A stretch of 64,000 nt of DNA from Auriscalpium vulgare. Its lineage: Eukaryota > Basidiomycota > Agaricomycetes > Russulales > Auriscalpiaceae. The notes beneath the pieces were generated by a model that worked only from the letters and a program-made list of their open reading frames with translations, was not told the DNA's origin and ran no database searches. The stretch lies in the NCBI GenBank assembly GCA_019915015.1, contig JAHBBC010000002.1:806001-870000 (forward strand). The letters are read 5' to 3'. The position numbers were made by a program, and so were the translations under genes. How positions within the stretch are numbered: the stretch's first letter is position 1; each line of letters opens with the position of its first letter. Below are positions 10,123-21,436 of the stretch, one piece after another.

Positions 10123-13100
10123 TCATATCACAGTGATCAGCGCATTACCGCAAAACAGACACCGCCGTACGGCTTGAAGCAGTTCCTGTACGATCCAGCT
10201 GCGCGCCGCCGACGGCAAGTGCGCCAGCGCCGCATCGGGTTTTTGCGACCGAGTACCTGACACTGCCTCTGCTTCGCCCAGAGTTCCGACATTGTCGCCG
10301 GACGCCGCAGTTCGGAGAGGCGGAACGAAGGCTTTACGTGTGCAGCCAATGCAGGTGCGCACCATGGGTGTAGCGAGGACAAAGGACGTGATAGAGCATC
10401 GAGCTGAGAAACATTGAACCAGCACGACGGCGAGGGTCAGGTCATGGTAATTCGAGACAAATGGCGTAACGTACACCAAGTATGTCCGTTCAAACATTTC
10501 GCAATGGAGATGTCTTCGAGGGGAATTGGGACTCCACAAGCGGGGCACTTTTCTTCGAGACTGCCAGCAGATCCGGGGAAGGTCGCATCAAGCCGCATCC
10601 TCATCTGTTCAGCCTCCCGAAATAGGTGGGGTGGTGTGCCTTGAAGCAATGCTTGTACGATGATGCGGTATACGAAAGTAACATCCGTCTCTGGGTGGAA
10701 TGTCAACAGAGCTCATAGTTACTGGGTCAAATCACCCACCGGTAAGCAGGCTTTCGAAAGCTGCGACGTGTCTGAGGTGGATGTGCAGGACGTGATGTAA
10801 GATGTCGTTTAGCAGCCCTTGGGCAACAGCTCCACATTCCCCTTGAGATTCGGGAGTAGTGGAGCATTTCTGCACAGGCGCCTCAGGATAGAAGTATCAT
10901 ATCGTTAGGGAAAACATACCCAGCAGAAGTCAGCCAGCGCGAGCCGCAAGCGCATAGAGAACAAGCCGTCGCTTCCAAAGAGATGTCTTCTAAAGCTGTC
11001 TCGAAGTTCTTCCCGGAGGGCCTCCGTAAGATTGTCCGACCGGGGTGGATCGAAGTGCGGCACATCGAGGGCGCCGGTGCGGATTTGCAAGAGCTGCAAT
11101 ACTTGGGGCTGCACCTGGGCGAGTCTCTCTGGGTGAAGAAGATGGAGGAAAAGTGGGCGTAGGACGTGTATGGGCGCTGCTCCAGCACCTAGACTTGGAC
11201 TTAGTAACGAGACGGTTACAAAGGCGGTGCATTCACCTGCAGACGCGGAAGAAAGCGTATCCACTATCCTCTCGATGACAACGTTCGCTTCGTCTTCTTT
11301 CCAGAGCTCCGCAATCACGAAGGTGTTATTGTGCTTTGCTTCGTGCTTGTAGCTAAAATCAGATGGCGAGATGCCCCTGAGAAGCTGTCATAAATTTAGG
11401 TCCCCGTCAGAGATGTGGTGTAGATACTCGCTCGTGGGCCCATGCGACAGTCGGCAGACCGTCAAGAGAAATCAAGCCACTGATGCTGTTCACATCCGAG
11501 TTCTGCACTATCTTGCGTTCGGTCTGCGCAAACACTGCTCGTGATACGCATGAGAGATCCCACGAAGACAGGCGAGCGCCGCGATCGGCGCCAGCAGGCG
11601 GTTCGAGTGTCGGTCCGGAGGATACGGCATGGATGACATGGAAGGAGCCGTCAAATAGAGCGCAGACGAGGCTGTCGTTTCGGTGAGAGTACTCAATCCC
11701 GATAACCGGGTGCAGAGCAGACGTCCCCGTGGAGATAGCCTGTCGCTGTAGAGTCACAGACCGCAGGCCGTGCCAAGCGCCGGCCATGCTCTCGGCAGAC
11801 CATAGACTGACAACACCCGGTTTGGTTAGCACGAGGATGGGCTAGAGTTACATTCAGCGAGGGTCGCATCAGTGTACAATAGATCACACCTCTCGGGCGC
11901 GTGGCGTGACCCATTCGAGAGCTGTAAGTCTCCGTTTGTCTGCATCACATGGTTGGCCCGGACACAGCTGTGCTAGTGTTTCGAGTCGGTATCGAGCGCC
12001 GAGAGAGGAGGCTCCAGACTCAATAATGAGCGTTGTTTGAATCTGAAGCAGCTTGACAGAACCATCTGCGATGCCACAAGCTAACATACTGTTGCCTGAT
12101 GGAATAATCAAGAGGCGAAAGCGCGATGAAAGACGTGAGTCATACCTTGACTCGTCCGTGAACTTGTCCACGGCAGCCAGGACAGATGCGTGATCCAGCC
12201 TTCCGCAACCTCGACAGTCGCAACATGTTCCAGGTAATTATTCTCAATTGGCTGGGCACGGAACCTACACGCCGCTTCAGATTACGAAGCGACATTGTGA
12301 AGAAGATTGAGCATACCGGAACAAATTGACACATCCAGCCCGGGATCCGAGAGCAAGAAGCGAACTGTCGCATACAGGAACAGGCCGTATGCCGAAATCG
12401 CATTGTTTAGACCAGGCGGCGCCTGAAAATGCGTTCGGTCATGAACCCAAGGCCCTGCAGTAGTAGAGTTCTCCTCTGCATGTGAGCCACTTACAGTTAG
12501 TCTGAGCCTGGAGCGTACGCTGGACTTCGACATCAGTTCTCATGGCGGCCATAGAAGTCAGAAATGTAGTGACGTCCTGAAGCTGTAAGATCGATTGATT
12601 AAGCGAGGCAGTCGCCGGCTGATGGAATTTTTGGTTACCTTCTCCCACTGGCCTCTCAGATGATCCTTCCTCGCGCACCATAGCGACACTTCCACGTTTG
12701 AATTGATGACGGCCAAGACACAACTTCGCACGCAGACTCAGCATCCTCACGGCTGCCAGAGGTACGGCTGACTTACCCGGCCTCCGAAGTAAGATTGCTT
12801 GGAGACGCAGTGACCAATTGTAGTGACATGTCTAACACACCAAGGGCCACCGCGGCCCATTCTGGCAATGCGGGCGTTAGCAGGATGACCTTCGACTCGA
12901 CCGAAGACATACCCTGTGAGTCGGATGGCCAGTGGTGAAATGCGCGCTTGTCAAGTTCGATTATCGTTCTGAACCATCCGAGATCCTTGCTGGTTTCACT
13001 CTGGCCCGCCGGACGGGATCTCACAGCGGACGAGGAGTCGATATTCACACCCAAGTCCGGAGTCTTTGAAGTTGTCAGGAATATAAAGGCGTGAGTATAC

Positions 13101-13241
13101 GTTTCGGACTACCATGATGTACACGGCTGTCTTGGTGAGGAAGAGGATCTGCCCGTCCTCCGTCCATCGCAGACAATTGATGGAGGGGTAGGATGCAGCG
13201 ATCGCGATGTTCAAGGCGGTGTGCACCGTAGCCTGAACCAT
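10123..13241 (-). CDS. TFIIIC subunit with delta N-terminal and TFIIIC-type zinc-finger domains
   Basis: A multi-exon gene. The N-terminal part carries the TFIIIC delta pattern: SYPSINCLRWTEDGQILFLT, then TPDLGVNIDSSS, a GWFRTIIE motif and, across an intron at about 12913-12860, EWAAVALGVLDMSLQLVTAS. The last exons encode the family's C-terminal zinc finger: EEKCPACGVPIPLED, AKCLNGHTW, RCSITSFVLATPMVRTC and a final CxxC-type motif, CLFCGN, just before TGA 10123-10125. These residues match the metal ligands of the zf-TFIIIC family. TFIIIC binds box A/B promoters and recruits TFIIIB for RNA polymerase III transcription of tRNA genes, so the product should be nuclear. I place the start at ATG 13241, just before the conserved N-terminus. 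The frame continues upstream from a TTG, so a further 5' exon is possible. Internal exon limits between 10.7 and 12.8 kb were not all resolved. Confidence 0.85.
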
Positions 13242-13644
13242 ATTCGGCGTCTGCAATGTGCCATTAGGAACACCATCAGCTCCATGTCCCGACCAAGATA
13301 GACTACTGCGACTGACGAGTTGAATGCGCACGATCAAACAATCGGTTGCCAACTGGAAAATTCACTCGATGATGGCCCGAGCGCGGCGACAGACAGAGCG
13401 ATGCACATGGGCAGTACACTGCTACTGACCGGTGAAGCGCGGTGTTTCCAACGGCGTAGGCTAAGGCAGGGCTTCAAGGGTGCACGTTGGACTCGGACTC
13501 GGACTCAGGCGACCCGGGGTCGCGTGCGCCCAGTCAACACTTTCCCACGGCGTGCCGCAAGCGAGCGCCACAGACGCGTTGGACCGGCTGCGACTCGCTG
13601 CCGCCGCCTGTCGCACAGCCCATCGCCTACCCTACTCGCTGAAA
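13242..13644. promoter_or_regulatory. Divergent promoter region
   Basis: About 400 bp separates the divergent starts of the TFIIIC gene and the gene at 13645. The right part is CT-rich and has the short direct repeat actcggactcggactc near 13491, typical of fungal 5' regions. Part of the left end may still belong to a TFIIIC 5' exon. Confidence 0.4.
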
Positions 13645-14393
13645 ATGACGGTAAGTTTGTCTCCATCTCAAAGGGGTTTGTATTTTTTTGATGGCGACCT
13701 ACAGGATCTCACGTTCTGCTACCTCCACATGACTCAGAACGACTTGAAAGTGCTCGACACCATTGGAACTTCGGAATACCTCAAGGGTGATTTATCAGAT
13801 AATGGCACGCGAATATGCTTTGCTGTGAGGTGGCCTTCGGCGCGCTGACCGTGTACCCGTCAATAGAGATGGACATTCCATCGCACATGGTGCCGCCGAA
13901 TCCAGACGATTCAGACAGTTCGTCCCTTGCCATCCCTCGCCGCCCCCGGTACTATTAACCCGGCAGTGCAGTTCTTCCGTCTCATGTGCACCCTTCCTAT
14001 CCGTACGGAAACCCCACCAATATCAAGCATCCAGCCGCTCGTCCTCGCGTGCCGTACGACCCCACATCGCGAGCTTTGTTTGAGGACATGGGATATGCCG
14101 GTGGTGGCGTCAACGGGACCCTGAGATGGAAGGACATGGCCCTCGACATATTGCTCCCTGTGGATCAAGAAAAAGAAGAGGCGGAACGGGCAGCGCACGC
14201 GAGGAAGATGGCCAGTGGCGCTGCCGCGAACCACCATCAGCCCTCGCAGCAGCCTCCTCCTGAAGAGGTCACGATGGAGGAAGAAGAAGCTGACGATGAA
14301 AATGACGAAAATGAAAACGATGAAAACGATGATGACGAAGAAATGGACGAAGACCGCGAGGAATCGAGTTTCGATGAGTCTATCGATGAGTGA
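13645..14393 (+). CDS. Unrecognised protein with acidic C-terminal tail
   Basis: The model has a two-codon first exon (ATGACG before gtaagt at 13651). Exon 2 runs from 13705 to the donor after EYLK. Exon 3 begins EMDIPSHMVPPNPDD, and the last exon encodes a conserved-looking block (VPYDPTSRALFEDMGYAGGG, then LRWKDMALDILLPVDQEKEE). A strongly acidic run of Glu/Asp/Asn precedes TGA 14391-14393. The splice phases agree, although the last acceptor has two close alternatives near 13970. I do not recognise the family. An acidic tail of this kind occurs in many chromatin- or histone-binding proteins, but that is only a hint. It is divergent from the TFIIIC gene. Confidence 0.55.
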
Positions 14394-16308
14394 GACACGG
14401 TCGCGGGTCTGTACATCCCGCTCAGCGCTGGCTTACCCGCTCGGGTTCACATGTGCGTCGGCTGTCTCGGGCCGTCGATGTTCAGCGCTCTATGCTTACA
14501 CGCTACTCGCCAGATGATGCGATTTTTCGGGGCCTAGTTCGTCTTTCTTTAGCCTGTTTTTCCTGACCGTCTCACCTTTCTAGAATGCCTGTCTGTCTGT
14601 ACCACGATACTTCCACGCGTCGCTATGCATATTTCATGGAACGACGTGGTGACGGCAGGTCCTTTGATGCGCCCGCCCGCAGGCTACCATGAGCCTTAAT
14701 CTTGTCAATGACAAGACGATAGGCCGATTATACAGTAATCTCACCTATCACATTGTCTAGATTGACTCGTCGGTGTCGCTCACGCGACTCTATCTTGAAC
14801 ACGACCCGTACACGGCATCGCTTGTCGTTGTCAGAGGCGCGAGAGTCGCGGACATGCTTCCGAGCTGCCAGATTCACGATCGATTTGCTTCCTTGCCCTG
14901 CGATCGACACCGAATTCACGTGGCTCGCGCGTGGTTCGGCCTGGGCGCCCGCATATTACAGTACGAGTGCAGGGTCTGAGGTCCCCAGGGTTCAGGTGGG
15001 GAATGCCCTGGAATGCCCGGAGATGCCGATGAGCCATGGAGCATGGAGCACAACTCGTGTCCGTCTCATGGTGGACCGCCGGTGCAGGGCGCACCCTTTA
15101 TCAAAGAGGCGAAACCATTCCTAGAAACAAGCAGCAGGTGAAGCACTGGTGGACCTCGGACATGGGCCTACATGGGCGCGCTGCAACAGTATCGGCCCAA
15201 ATATAATCATATCATAGACGGATGCCTTGCCGTCGGTTTGTCGTTCTTCCGTGCCCGCGGGACGTTATTCGAGCACTCGCAACCAAATGCTGCAAAAGGA
15301 GGTGAGGGGACGATGCGCGCGCTCTTGATTGAAGCCTTGCGACGGCTAAACTCTAAGATCTAAGGCCGAAGGAGGCCTAAGGTCATATACTTCCGTGAGG
15401 CCGTAAGTACCTGATCCAAATAAGACGGCGTAAGACGAATGTAAGACGAGTGTAAGACGTCCCAACCGGCGACTATCGTTGGAAGCCCACCAATCATGGA
15501 AAGGAGTATGGGAAAAAACGCGGCAGTCAATCAAGAGAAAATTGATTGTATAGCAAAAAAGCTACGTCCTATCCTATCCCTTCCTCTCCTGACTCGAATG
15601 TCGAGTGAAAAAGACTGCTTGCAGCTATCCTGCAACAAACACCGACGCGCCGTTTCCGATGCGGCCCTGCCCCTCCCTACCCCCGGGTTTACAGAAAATG
15701 AATCCCTGCCCAGGCCCTCCTGGAGCCGCTTTGCATCCGCAAAGCCCTCTCAGGAACTGGACAACGTAACGCACATTTGGGAGATTGATGCGAGGAGGAC
15801 AATCAAGGGTCCATCGTTGCCTTCCTTTCTCCACAAACAATTGCTCCTCGCCCGCGTTTATCCGACGAGGAATCGAGGCTATCAGCACTGCAAGAAAATA
15901 CCTGATGGGGATTACATGTTTGTACGTCTTCGTGGGGGAGGCGCGCTACGTTGAATCGAAATGGACCGGCGGAAATGGGTGTCCTTGGTTTCCGTGCAAT
16001 CGCGATCACAAAGCTTCACTTCGGTCGTCGAATGCACTGCCGCGGCGCTGAATGAGATCATGATATTAGAGTTACTGCTATTATAGTGGCCTAAATAAGG
16101 AGAAGTGCATGTAAGAGACGAGTCCAGTTGAATACAGAGGACATGCAATGCCAAGTGTACAGAGCGAATTCAAAGCAATATGTATATGGTAAGTACTTAT
16201 CGACAAGCGATGAATGCAGAAGCACGGGCGCTGGAATTTTGAACCGGACGAGTGCGCAGTCGGATGCAGTGCAACAAGCGTGAGTGTACGTACGCGCCGC
16301 GTGAAGGT
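14394..16308. other. Long intergenic stretch
   Basis: About 1.9 kb. The first 300 bp look like 3' UTR. A short tandem gtaagacg(a/g) repeat lies at about 15420-15460. No open frame here has a recognisable domain, and I see no transposon or RNA gene. Confidence 0.4.
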
Positions 16309-17034
16309 CTACTTGTATGCCAGGAAGTAGGCGGACAGCGCGGGCAGGTCATTCGAGCCCGCATCGGAGTATCCCTGCCGGCGCGAGCCATTGAACTTGA
16401 GGACAATGACGGGACCGCACCAGGGCTTTGCCGCAGCGCCAGACGTAATGCGGAAAATGGCCCTGTTGATCGGGGACCCAGATGACAAGGAGACCGGGGA
16501 GTACCACAGGTGCAAAGGGAAGCGCAGAGGTTCGCCATTAAGACCCTGGGTCAGGACAACGCTGTTGGCCTGACCGCCCGGGAAATAATCTTGCACGATT
16601 GGCGCAGGGCATATGCCCTGGGGTGGTGTTTGGGGAGGCTGGCAGTTGACGGTGATGATGCGCGGGCGGTCTGGGAGCGGGGCGGGTGAGCGAATGAAAG
16701 AAGCGCGAGAAGATGACGTGCGCACCTTCTTCCGGCGCGAAGAAAATAGCAGACACAGTGATGATTTGCGGCTTCGCGGGCGGCGGGGTAGCGATCATGT
16801 TGTACTGCTGGGCGGGATTCGCAGGTGTGCATTCGCGACGATGGCGCGGCCAATCCTGGGAGGCGCGTACGCGGCGTCAGCGAAGCTGCGAAGGACGCGT
16901 CACGAAGAGCCACGCACGTTGTTGAGATGCTCGGGAGAGCAGTACCACGCGTTTTGGCAGCGGCTGCACCACATCGAGGTGGCTTTGCAGCACAATGTGC
17001 AGGGATGGTTGATGAGGGAGACGCTGGGGTTCAT
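16309..17034 (-). CDS. MYND-type zinc-finger protein
   Basis: The start is taken at ATG 17034 because it lies just before the zinc finger; the frame stays open further upstream but looks non-coding. Exon 1 encodes the MYND core, with CTLC and then WCSRCQNAWYCSPEHL. After an intron with a gtgcgt donor, exon 2 supplies the last ligands in DWPRHRREC. This completes the C-x2-C...C-x2-C...H-x3-C pattern. A further intron leads to a last exon containing a basidiomycete-style domain (PPQGICPAPIVQDYFPGG, then RFPLHLWYSP and WCGPVIVLKF), ending ALSAYFLAYK before TAG 16309-16311. MYND fingers bind proline-rich peptides. The C-terminal region suggests a basidiomycete-restricted protein of unknown partner. 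Confidence 0.75.
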
Positions 17035-17814
17035 GGCGACGCGTGGGGTGGAGGACGGAGCGAGTAGGACGTCGGGGTAAGGCGGGAAACTGGAGTGAGC
17101 ACGCAGGCCACACGACCTTTTATTTGGATCTGGAGCGGAGTTATTATGCGCAAAAGAGGGATTGTGCAGTGTGTCACGACGGAGGTGACGTTCGTTGTCG
17201 AACGTCAAGATCCGCGGTACGCCTGTGCTGTGCCCTGATGAGCCGCAGACCTGGGTACACGATCGGGAAGCGGTTCGCTCACTTTTGCTCATCGGTTTTT
17301 TTGACGGGACGGCAACCGACCCACTTGTGATGTGTCCTGAGGATCTCGGCCCTGATGGGGCGGCGGAGACGGCGGAGCGAGCAGACGGTGGTGATGTAAA
17401 AACCCGGAGAAACATCAGGGCTCAATAACCTAGATACTGTAGATCGAGGTGGAAGTGCAACGGGGCAGATGGACGGGAAAACTGATCGGGCCACGAAGCC
17501 AAGGCATGAGCAACTCGGCGGGCTGAGGACCCTGTAGGCCCTGGTACCCTGTAGGCCCTGGTAGAGACGCGGCGCGAGGCACTCGACTGTCCATGTCAGC
17601 CAGGGCCTTGCAGCGGTGTTGGCCTCTAAGCAACCGTCTCGGCGTTGCACACCGGGGGCCCGGCGGCTGGGCGGCCAGCGCCGGCTGTTCTCCCCGCGTC
17701 GGCCCGTCGCCGGCGCCGAGCCGGGCAGCGAGCGGCAGTCGGACTCGCAGTCGCCAACGCGCGCCGTGCTTGACCCCCATCGCGTTACATCTCACCGCCC
17801 TTCTGCCTACCATC
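17035..17814. promoter_or_regulatory. Divergent intergenic region between MYND gene and Y14
   Basis: About 780 bp between divergent starts. It includes a near-tandem tgtaggccctggtac repeat at 17534-17562. No gene is supported here. Confidence 0.35.
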
Positions 17815-18572
17815 ATGTCCGACGAGGAGATGAATATTGATGACGGTATGTATCACGCGTCTCGCATCCGCCACCATTCACCCATCTTTCCAGTTGCCGA
17901 CGCTGGCGGCCCCGTGCGCAAGCGCGGACGCGGGTTTCAGAGCACCGCAGGTATGTTGGCTCCTCCGGGTGGCAACAGCGTGCACTAAGCCCCATCGGTG
18001 CTCTCCAGGTGGCAACGAAGGCGGTGTGACCGGCGAGCACACATACGACAGAGTCGAGTCGACACATGTGCGCGACGCCGACACCCGCGCAGCACGCTGT
18101 AAGTCTGTCGCCATCCGTCTCGTTCGACACTGACAGACGGTGTCCGCCCGCATCAGCCGTAGAGGGCTGGATCGTCCTCGTAACCAACGTGCACGAAGAG
18201 GCCACAGAGGAGGACGTCACCGAGAAGTTTGCGGAGTACGGCGAGATCAAAAACCTGCACCTGAACCTTGATCGGCGGACAGGCTATGTGAAGGTGCGTT
18301 CCATTCTTTCACCAAGCGCTTCTTGCGTTGTCTGTGACCGGCCCTGACTGCTGTCTTAATGACAGGGTTACGCACTGGTGGAGTACGAAACAATGGCGGA
18401 AGCACAGGCTGCTATTGATGCCGCGTCCGGCACTACGCTCCTGGAGCAGACACTGGACTGCGACTACGCGTTTGTTAGGCCGCCCCCCTCGGGGCCGAAA
18501 AAGGGACGGGGAGGGCGCGAGGGCCGCGGACGCAGCGCGAGTCCCGCTAGGCGGCGGGAGCGCGGTGACTAA
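17815..18572 (+). CDS. RBM8A: RNA-binding protein Y14 (exon junction complex core)
   Basis: Five exons with clean phases: 17815-17845, 17894-17950, 18009-18098, 18157-18293 and 18366-18572. The N-terminus ([10 protein letters not shown]) is acidic and leads into a basic RGRGF stretch. One RRM follows, with the Y14-specific sequence [19 protein letters not shown], the RNP-like strand [17 protein letters not shown] and the extension [16 protein letters not shown]. The C-terminus is RG/RS-rich, ending [13 protein letters not shown]. At about 174 aa the length matches animal and plant Y14. The protein pairs with Mago in the exon junction complex deposited on spliced mRNA; the RRM is used for Mago binding rather than RNA. 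The intron-rich structure of this genome fits retention of an EJC. Confidence 0.95.
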
Positions 18573-18972
18573 CACCCTCGACCAGTGCGACCTTTTCGCA
18601 CCTGGCCTCGGTCCAAGCACGCTCTATGCGCCAACAAAACTTCTGGATCGCTTGGGAGCGCGGCGAGGATGATGATCTGAGGTGGTGAAACTCGAGTACG
18701 CTTGTAATTTTTCTGCTTTGCTCTATAGTATGTACCTGCTGTGCATTGCCTTGATCAATGCATGTCCATGTCTTGTCGCCAACGCTGTCAACCAATTTTC
18801 TGGTGGTTTTACGTGGTGTTTTGCTGTGTGCCACCGCCGTACAATCGGAGCTTCAAAGCGCGTCTCGTGGTTCACACGCTGTTGCAGACAACGGAGGCAA
18901 CTCCGTACTCAACACGCTACGGTGGCCTTCGTGTCTCATTGTCGCCCTTAGCCCCCTCATACCTTTCTGCAC
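18573..18972. other. Intergenic between Y14 and HP1
   Basis: 400 bp holding the 3' flank of Y14 and the promoter of the HP1 gene, which are in tandem orientation. No coding exon is evident. Confidence 0.4.
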
Positions 18973-20014
18973 ATGGCGCGCGGCAAGTCTGCATCCAGTG
19001 ATGTAGAGATGGAAGCCGAGACATCCAAGACCTTCAACAAGGAGGCAGAGGTTGGGGCGCACGACGAGGGCAGTGGCGAGGAGGAAGAAGAAGAGTTCGA
19101 GATTGAGGCGATCCTGGACGCGAAACTCGGTGCTTTCACTCCGGTACGTCCTGATCGCGTCGTGGTTGCGAACGCGTCGCGTTGACCGCTGAGCAGGGGC
19201 AGCACGGCTACCTCGTGAAGTGGAAGGGCTTCGGCCATGAGGACAATAGCTGGGTTGCAGAGGAAGACGCTGGGTGCGTACTTTCTTTCCAATCTAAACG
19301 CCGCTCACATTTATATGCGGTTCCTATATGTGACAGAAACGCGCAGGACCTCATCGATGAGTATTGGAGAAAGGCGAAGGGAAAAACCGCGAAGCGCAAG
19401 TCCGAGACCAAACCCGCGCCGCCCGCCCCGAAGCCTGCCCCTGCGAAGAAGGCCTCGGTCAAGGAGGACACACCAGAGCCTGAGGAGGCGCCCGCAAAGA
19501 AGCGGGGCAGAGGCCGACCCAAGGTCAAGGTGGACACTGAGGACGAGGAGGACGAGGAGGACTCTGCGAAGGGCAAGAAGCGCGGCAGGAGGAGCAACGG
19601 CACCGCCGGCGCGGCTGCGAAGAGGGCGAGGACCACAACGCCCACTGAACACGTGGAGTTACCCCCTCCGATGCAGCCGAGCACGCAGAAGAAGTACAAA
19701 GACATCGCCAGCTGGGAAAACCTTGTGGAAAACGTCGACACGGTAGAGAAAGCTGAAGACGGGAATCTCTACGTTTATTTCACTCTGTGCGTGCTTCCGC
19801 GAGATGGTATCCCTGGCAGCATGCTGACTGTCCGTTCTCAGGACGAAGAACCAAACGCACTGCAAAGAGTTATCTGAAGTCTGCGCAAAGAAGTTCCCTC
19901 AAAAAGTGAGTTCATGGTTACTTCTGCCATGGCTACTACTTACACATCTTCCAGCTCATCAAGTTTTACGAGGGGAATTTGCGGTGGAAGGCAAGCGAAG
20001 AGGAGGCAGATTGA
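18973..20014 (+). CDS. HP1: Heterochromatin protein 1 homolog (chromo + chromoshadow)
   Basis: Five exons: 18973-19143, 19197-19273, 19337-19786, 19842-19905 and 19955-20014. After an acidic EEEEEEFEIEAILDAK stretch comes the chromodomain, GYLVKWKGFGHEDNSWVAEE, with the aromatic-cage residues in place, ending DLIDEYW. The hinge of about 110 residues is rich in Lys, Pro and Glu, with GRGRP AT-hook-like and KKRGRRS basic motifs suited to DNA/RNA binding. The C-terminal chromoshadow domain runs from SWENLVENVDTVEKAEDGNLYVYF through TKNQTHCKESSEV-type sequence to KLIKFYEGNLRW. This is the HP1/Swi6 layout, which reads H3K9 methylation and dimerises through the shadow domain to build heterochromatin. 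Length (about 270 aa) and motifs appear normal. Confidence 0.95.
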
Positions 20015-21436
20015 TGCGCTGGCCCACGCATGCTTGTGTAATTCTTTTTCACGACATTTTGCAACCACTTATGCGTTTGACGCGCCATTTTTGTAGTTTA
20101 ACCGGGTGCGGCGTGTACTTGCCGACGTGACTGAGCCTCGCGATCCTCATGCTCACAAATCTTGCTGAATTATATGGGTTTTCTTTCGCGCCACAGACGC
20201 CTGCAACGCCATGACCGCATCACCCGGCGCCGCCATCGAACTTCGCCGGTGCGCGCCTGCTCATCTCTGCACTTCATCCGCTCGTACGTTTCAGCCCGGG
20301 CCAGGGCCTGCACGACGATCATCGAGGTGCCCACACGCCCGGACGACTGCATCCGACATTCAAATCTCGCGCCGCGCATTGGCATCTCGCATCTGTCAAT
20401 CACCCACACATGATCTCACGTTGCATAGCGTGCGCTCACACCTATAAGGAGACGCCGCGACCGACGCGCGCGCCGTGTTCGTACATATGCAGCGCTGCAT
20501 ATGAATCATTCGATGCCCATCTGGCAGCCAGGTACTGAGATGATAGGACGCGCAAGGGCGCGCAACCGGCAGGTGGCATGGTGATGGCGCAGAGCCATGC
20601 CATACACCGCGACTGAAATTAGAAGAAAAGAGCAGTTTGGCGCGCGCGGTGTCTGCGCATTTGTCGCTGGTCGCTGCCTGTCGAGCGAAGGCGGTGCTTG
20701 ATCTCGAGCTGCAAGTGAGTTAGGTGAGCGCTAGCGATTATGGGCCAAGGCAACTGCGGACGGTAAGAGGGAAGCGCCAAACGTAAACGTTAAGCTAGGA
20801 AGCAAGTAGCACTGCGCAGTATCCACGAGTCACTTCAAACAAGGTTATGGCCGTGGCCCGTCACCGCGTCACCTTACAGCATCGCACCGATCACGTCGCG
20901 GACTCAGCGAACTGCTCGAGAACACGACCGAGTCCGGGGCCCTACCGGCATGCGTCCGACGTTTCGGCCAGGCGGTGACTGTATGATATCCCCCGATGCA
21001 TGACATGATGGCGCACGGATCAATATGCCATCAGGCGCGAGCGCGAGGGTTATTTAGAGTTGGCCCGCCGGGCGCGCTCCTAGTCGTCCGCGTGCACAGC
21101 GCAGAGGCTGCGCATGTCAGGAACTCGACAGGGAGCTGCGGTGGCACGCCCGGTGTATACGGTGAAACCTGCGGCATTGTGGACGACGCGCGCGAGCCCA
21201 CCGTGTGCAATGCTGATTCGCTTCTCCATGGGCGGTGGCGGTTACGCAGACGACGCATGATGCATGAAAGGAAGTTGCATAGACAAGACTACTTGCGGGC
21301 ATTGAATAAAATATAAATGTCTAGGCACGCTGGTAAGCATAAGCCGAAGGACGGACGCAAACGTCACACTCACATCGAAAGCGGTAATACGGACCACAGT
21401 CCTTCATAGATGGCAACGGCAAATCTCATAAATCCA
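20015..21436. other. Intergenic, convergent 3' flanks
   Basis: About 1.4 kb after HP1. A tandem catatgcagcgctgcatatg palindrome sits near 20484-20503. No coding region or RNA gene can be supported. Small open frames here have random composition. Confidence 0.4.

Noticed and set aside
13242..13352. Apparent TFIIIC start at 13352.
   Set aside because: The codon is TTG right after a ttccag acceptor-like sequence, so it is either an internal exon start or non-coding. ATG 13241 was chosen.
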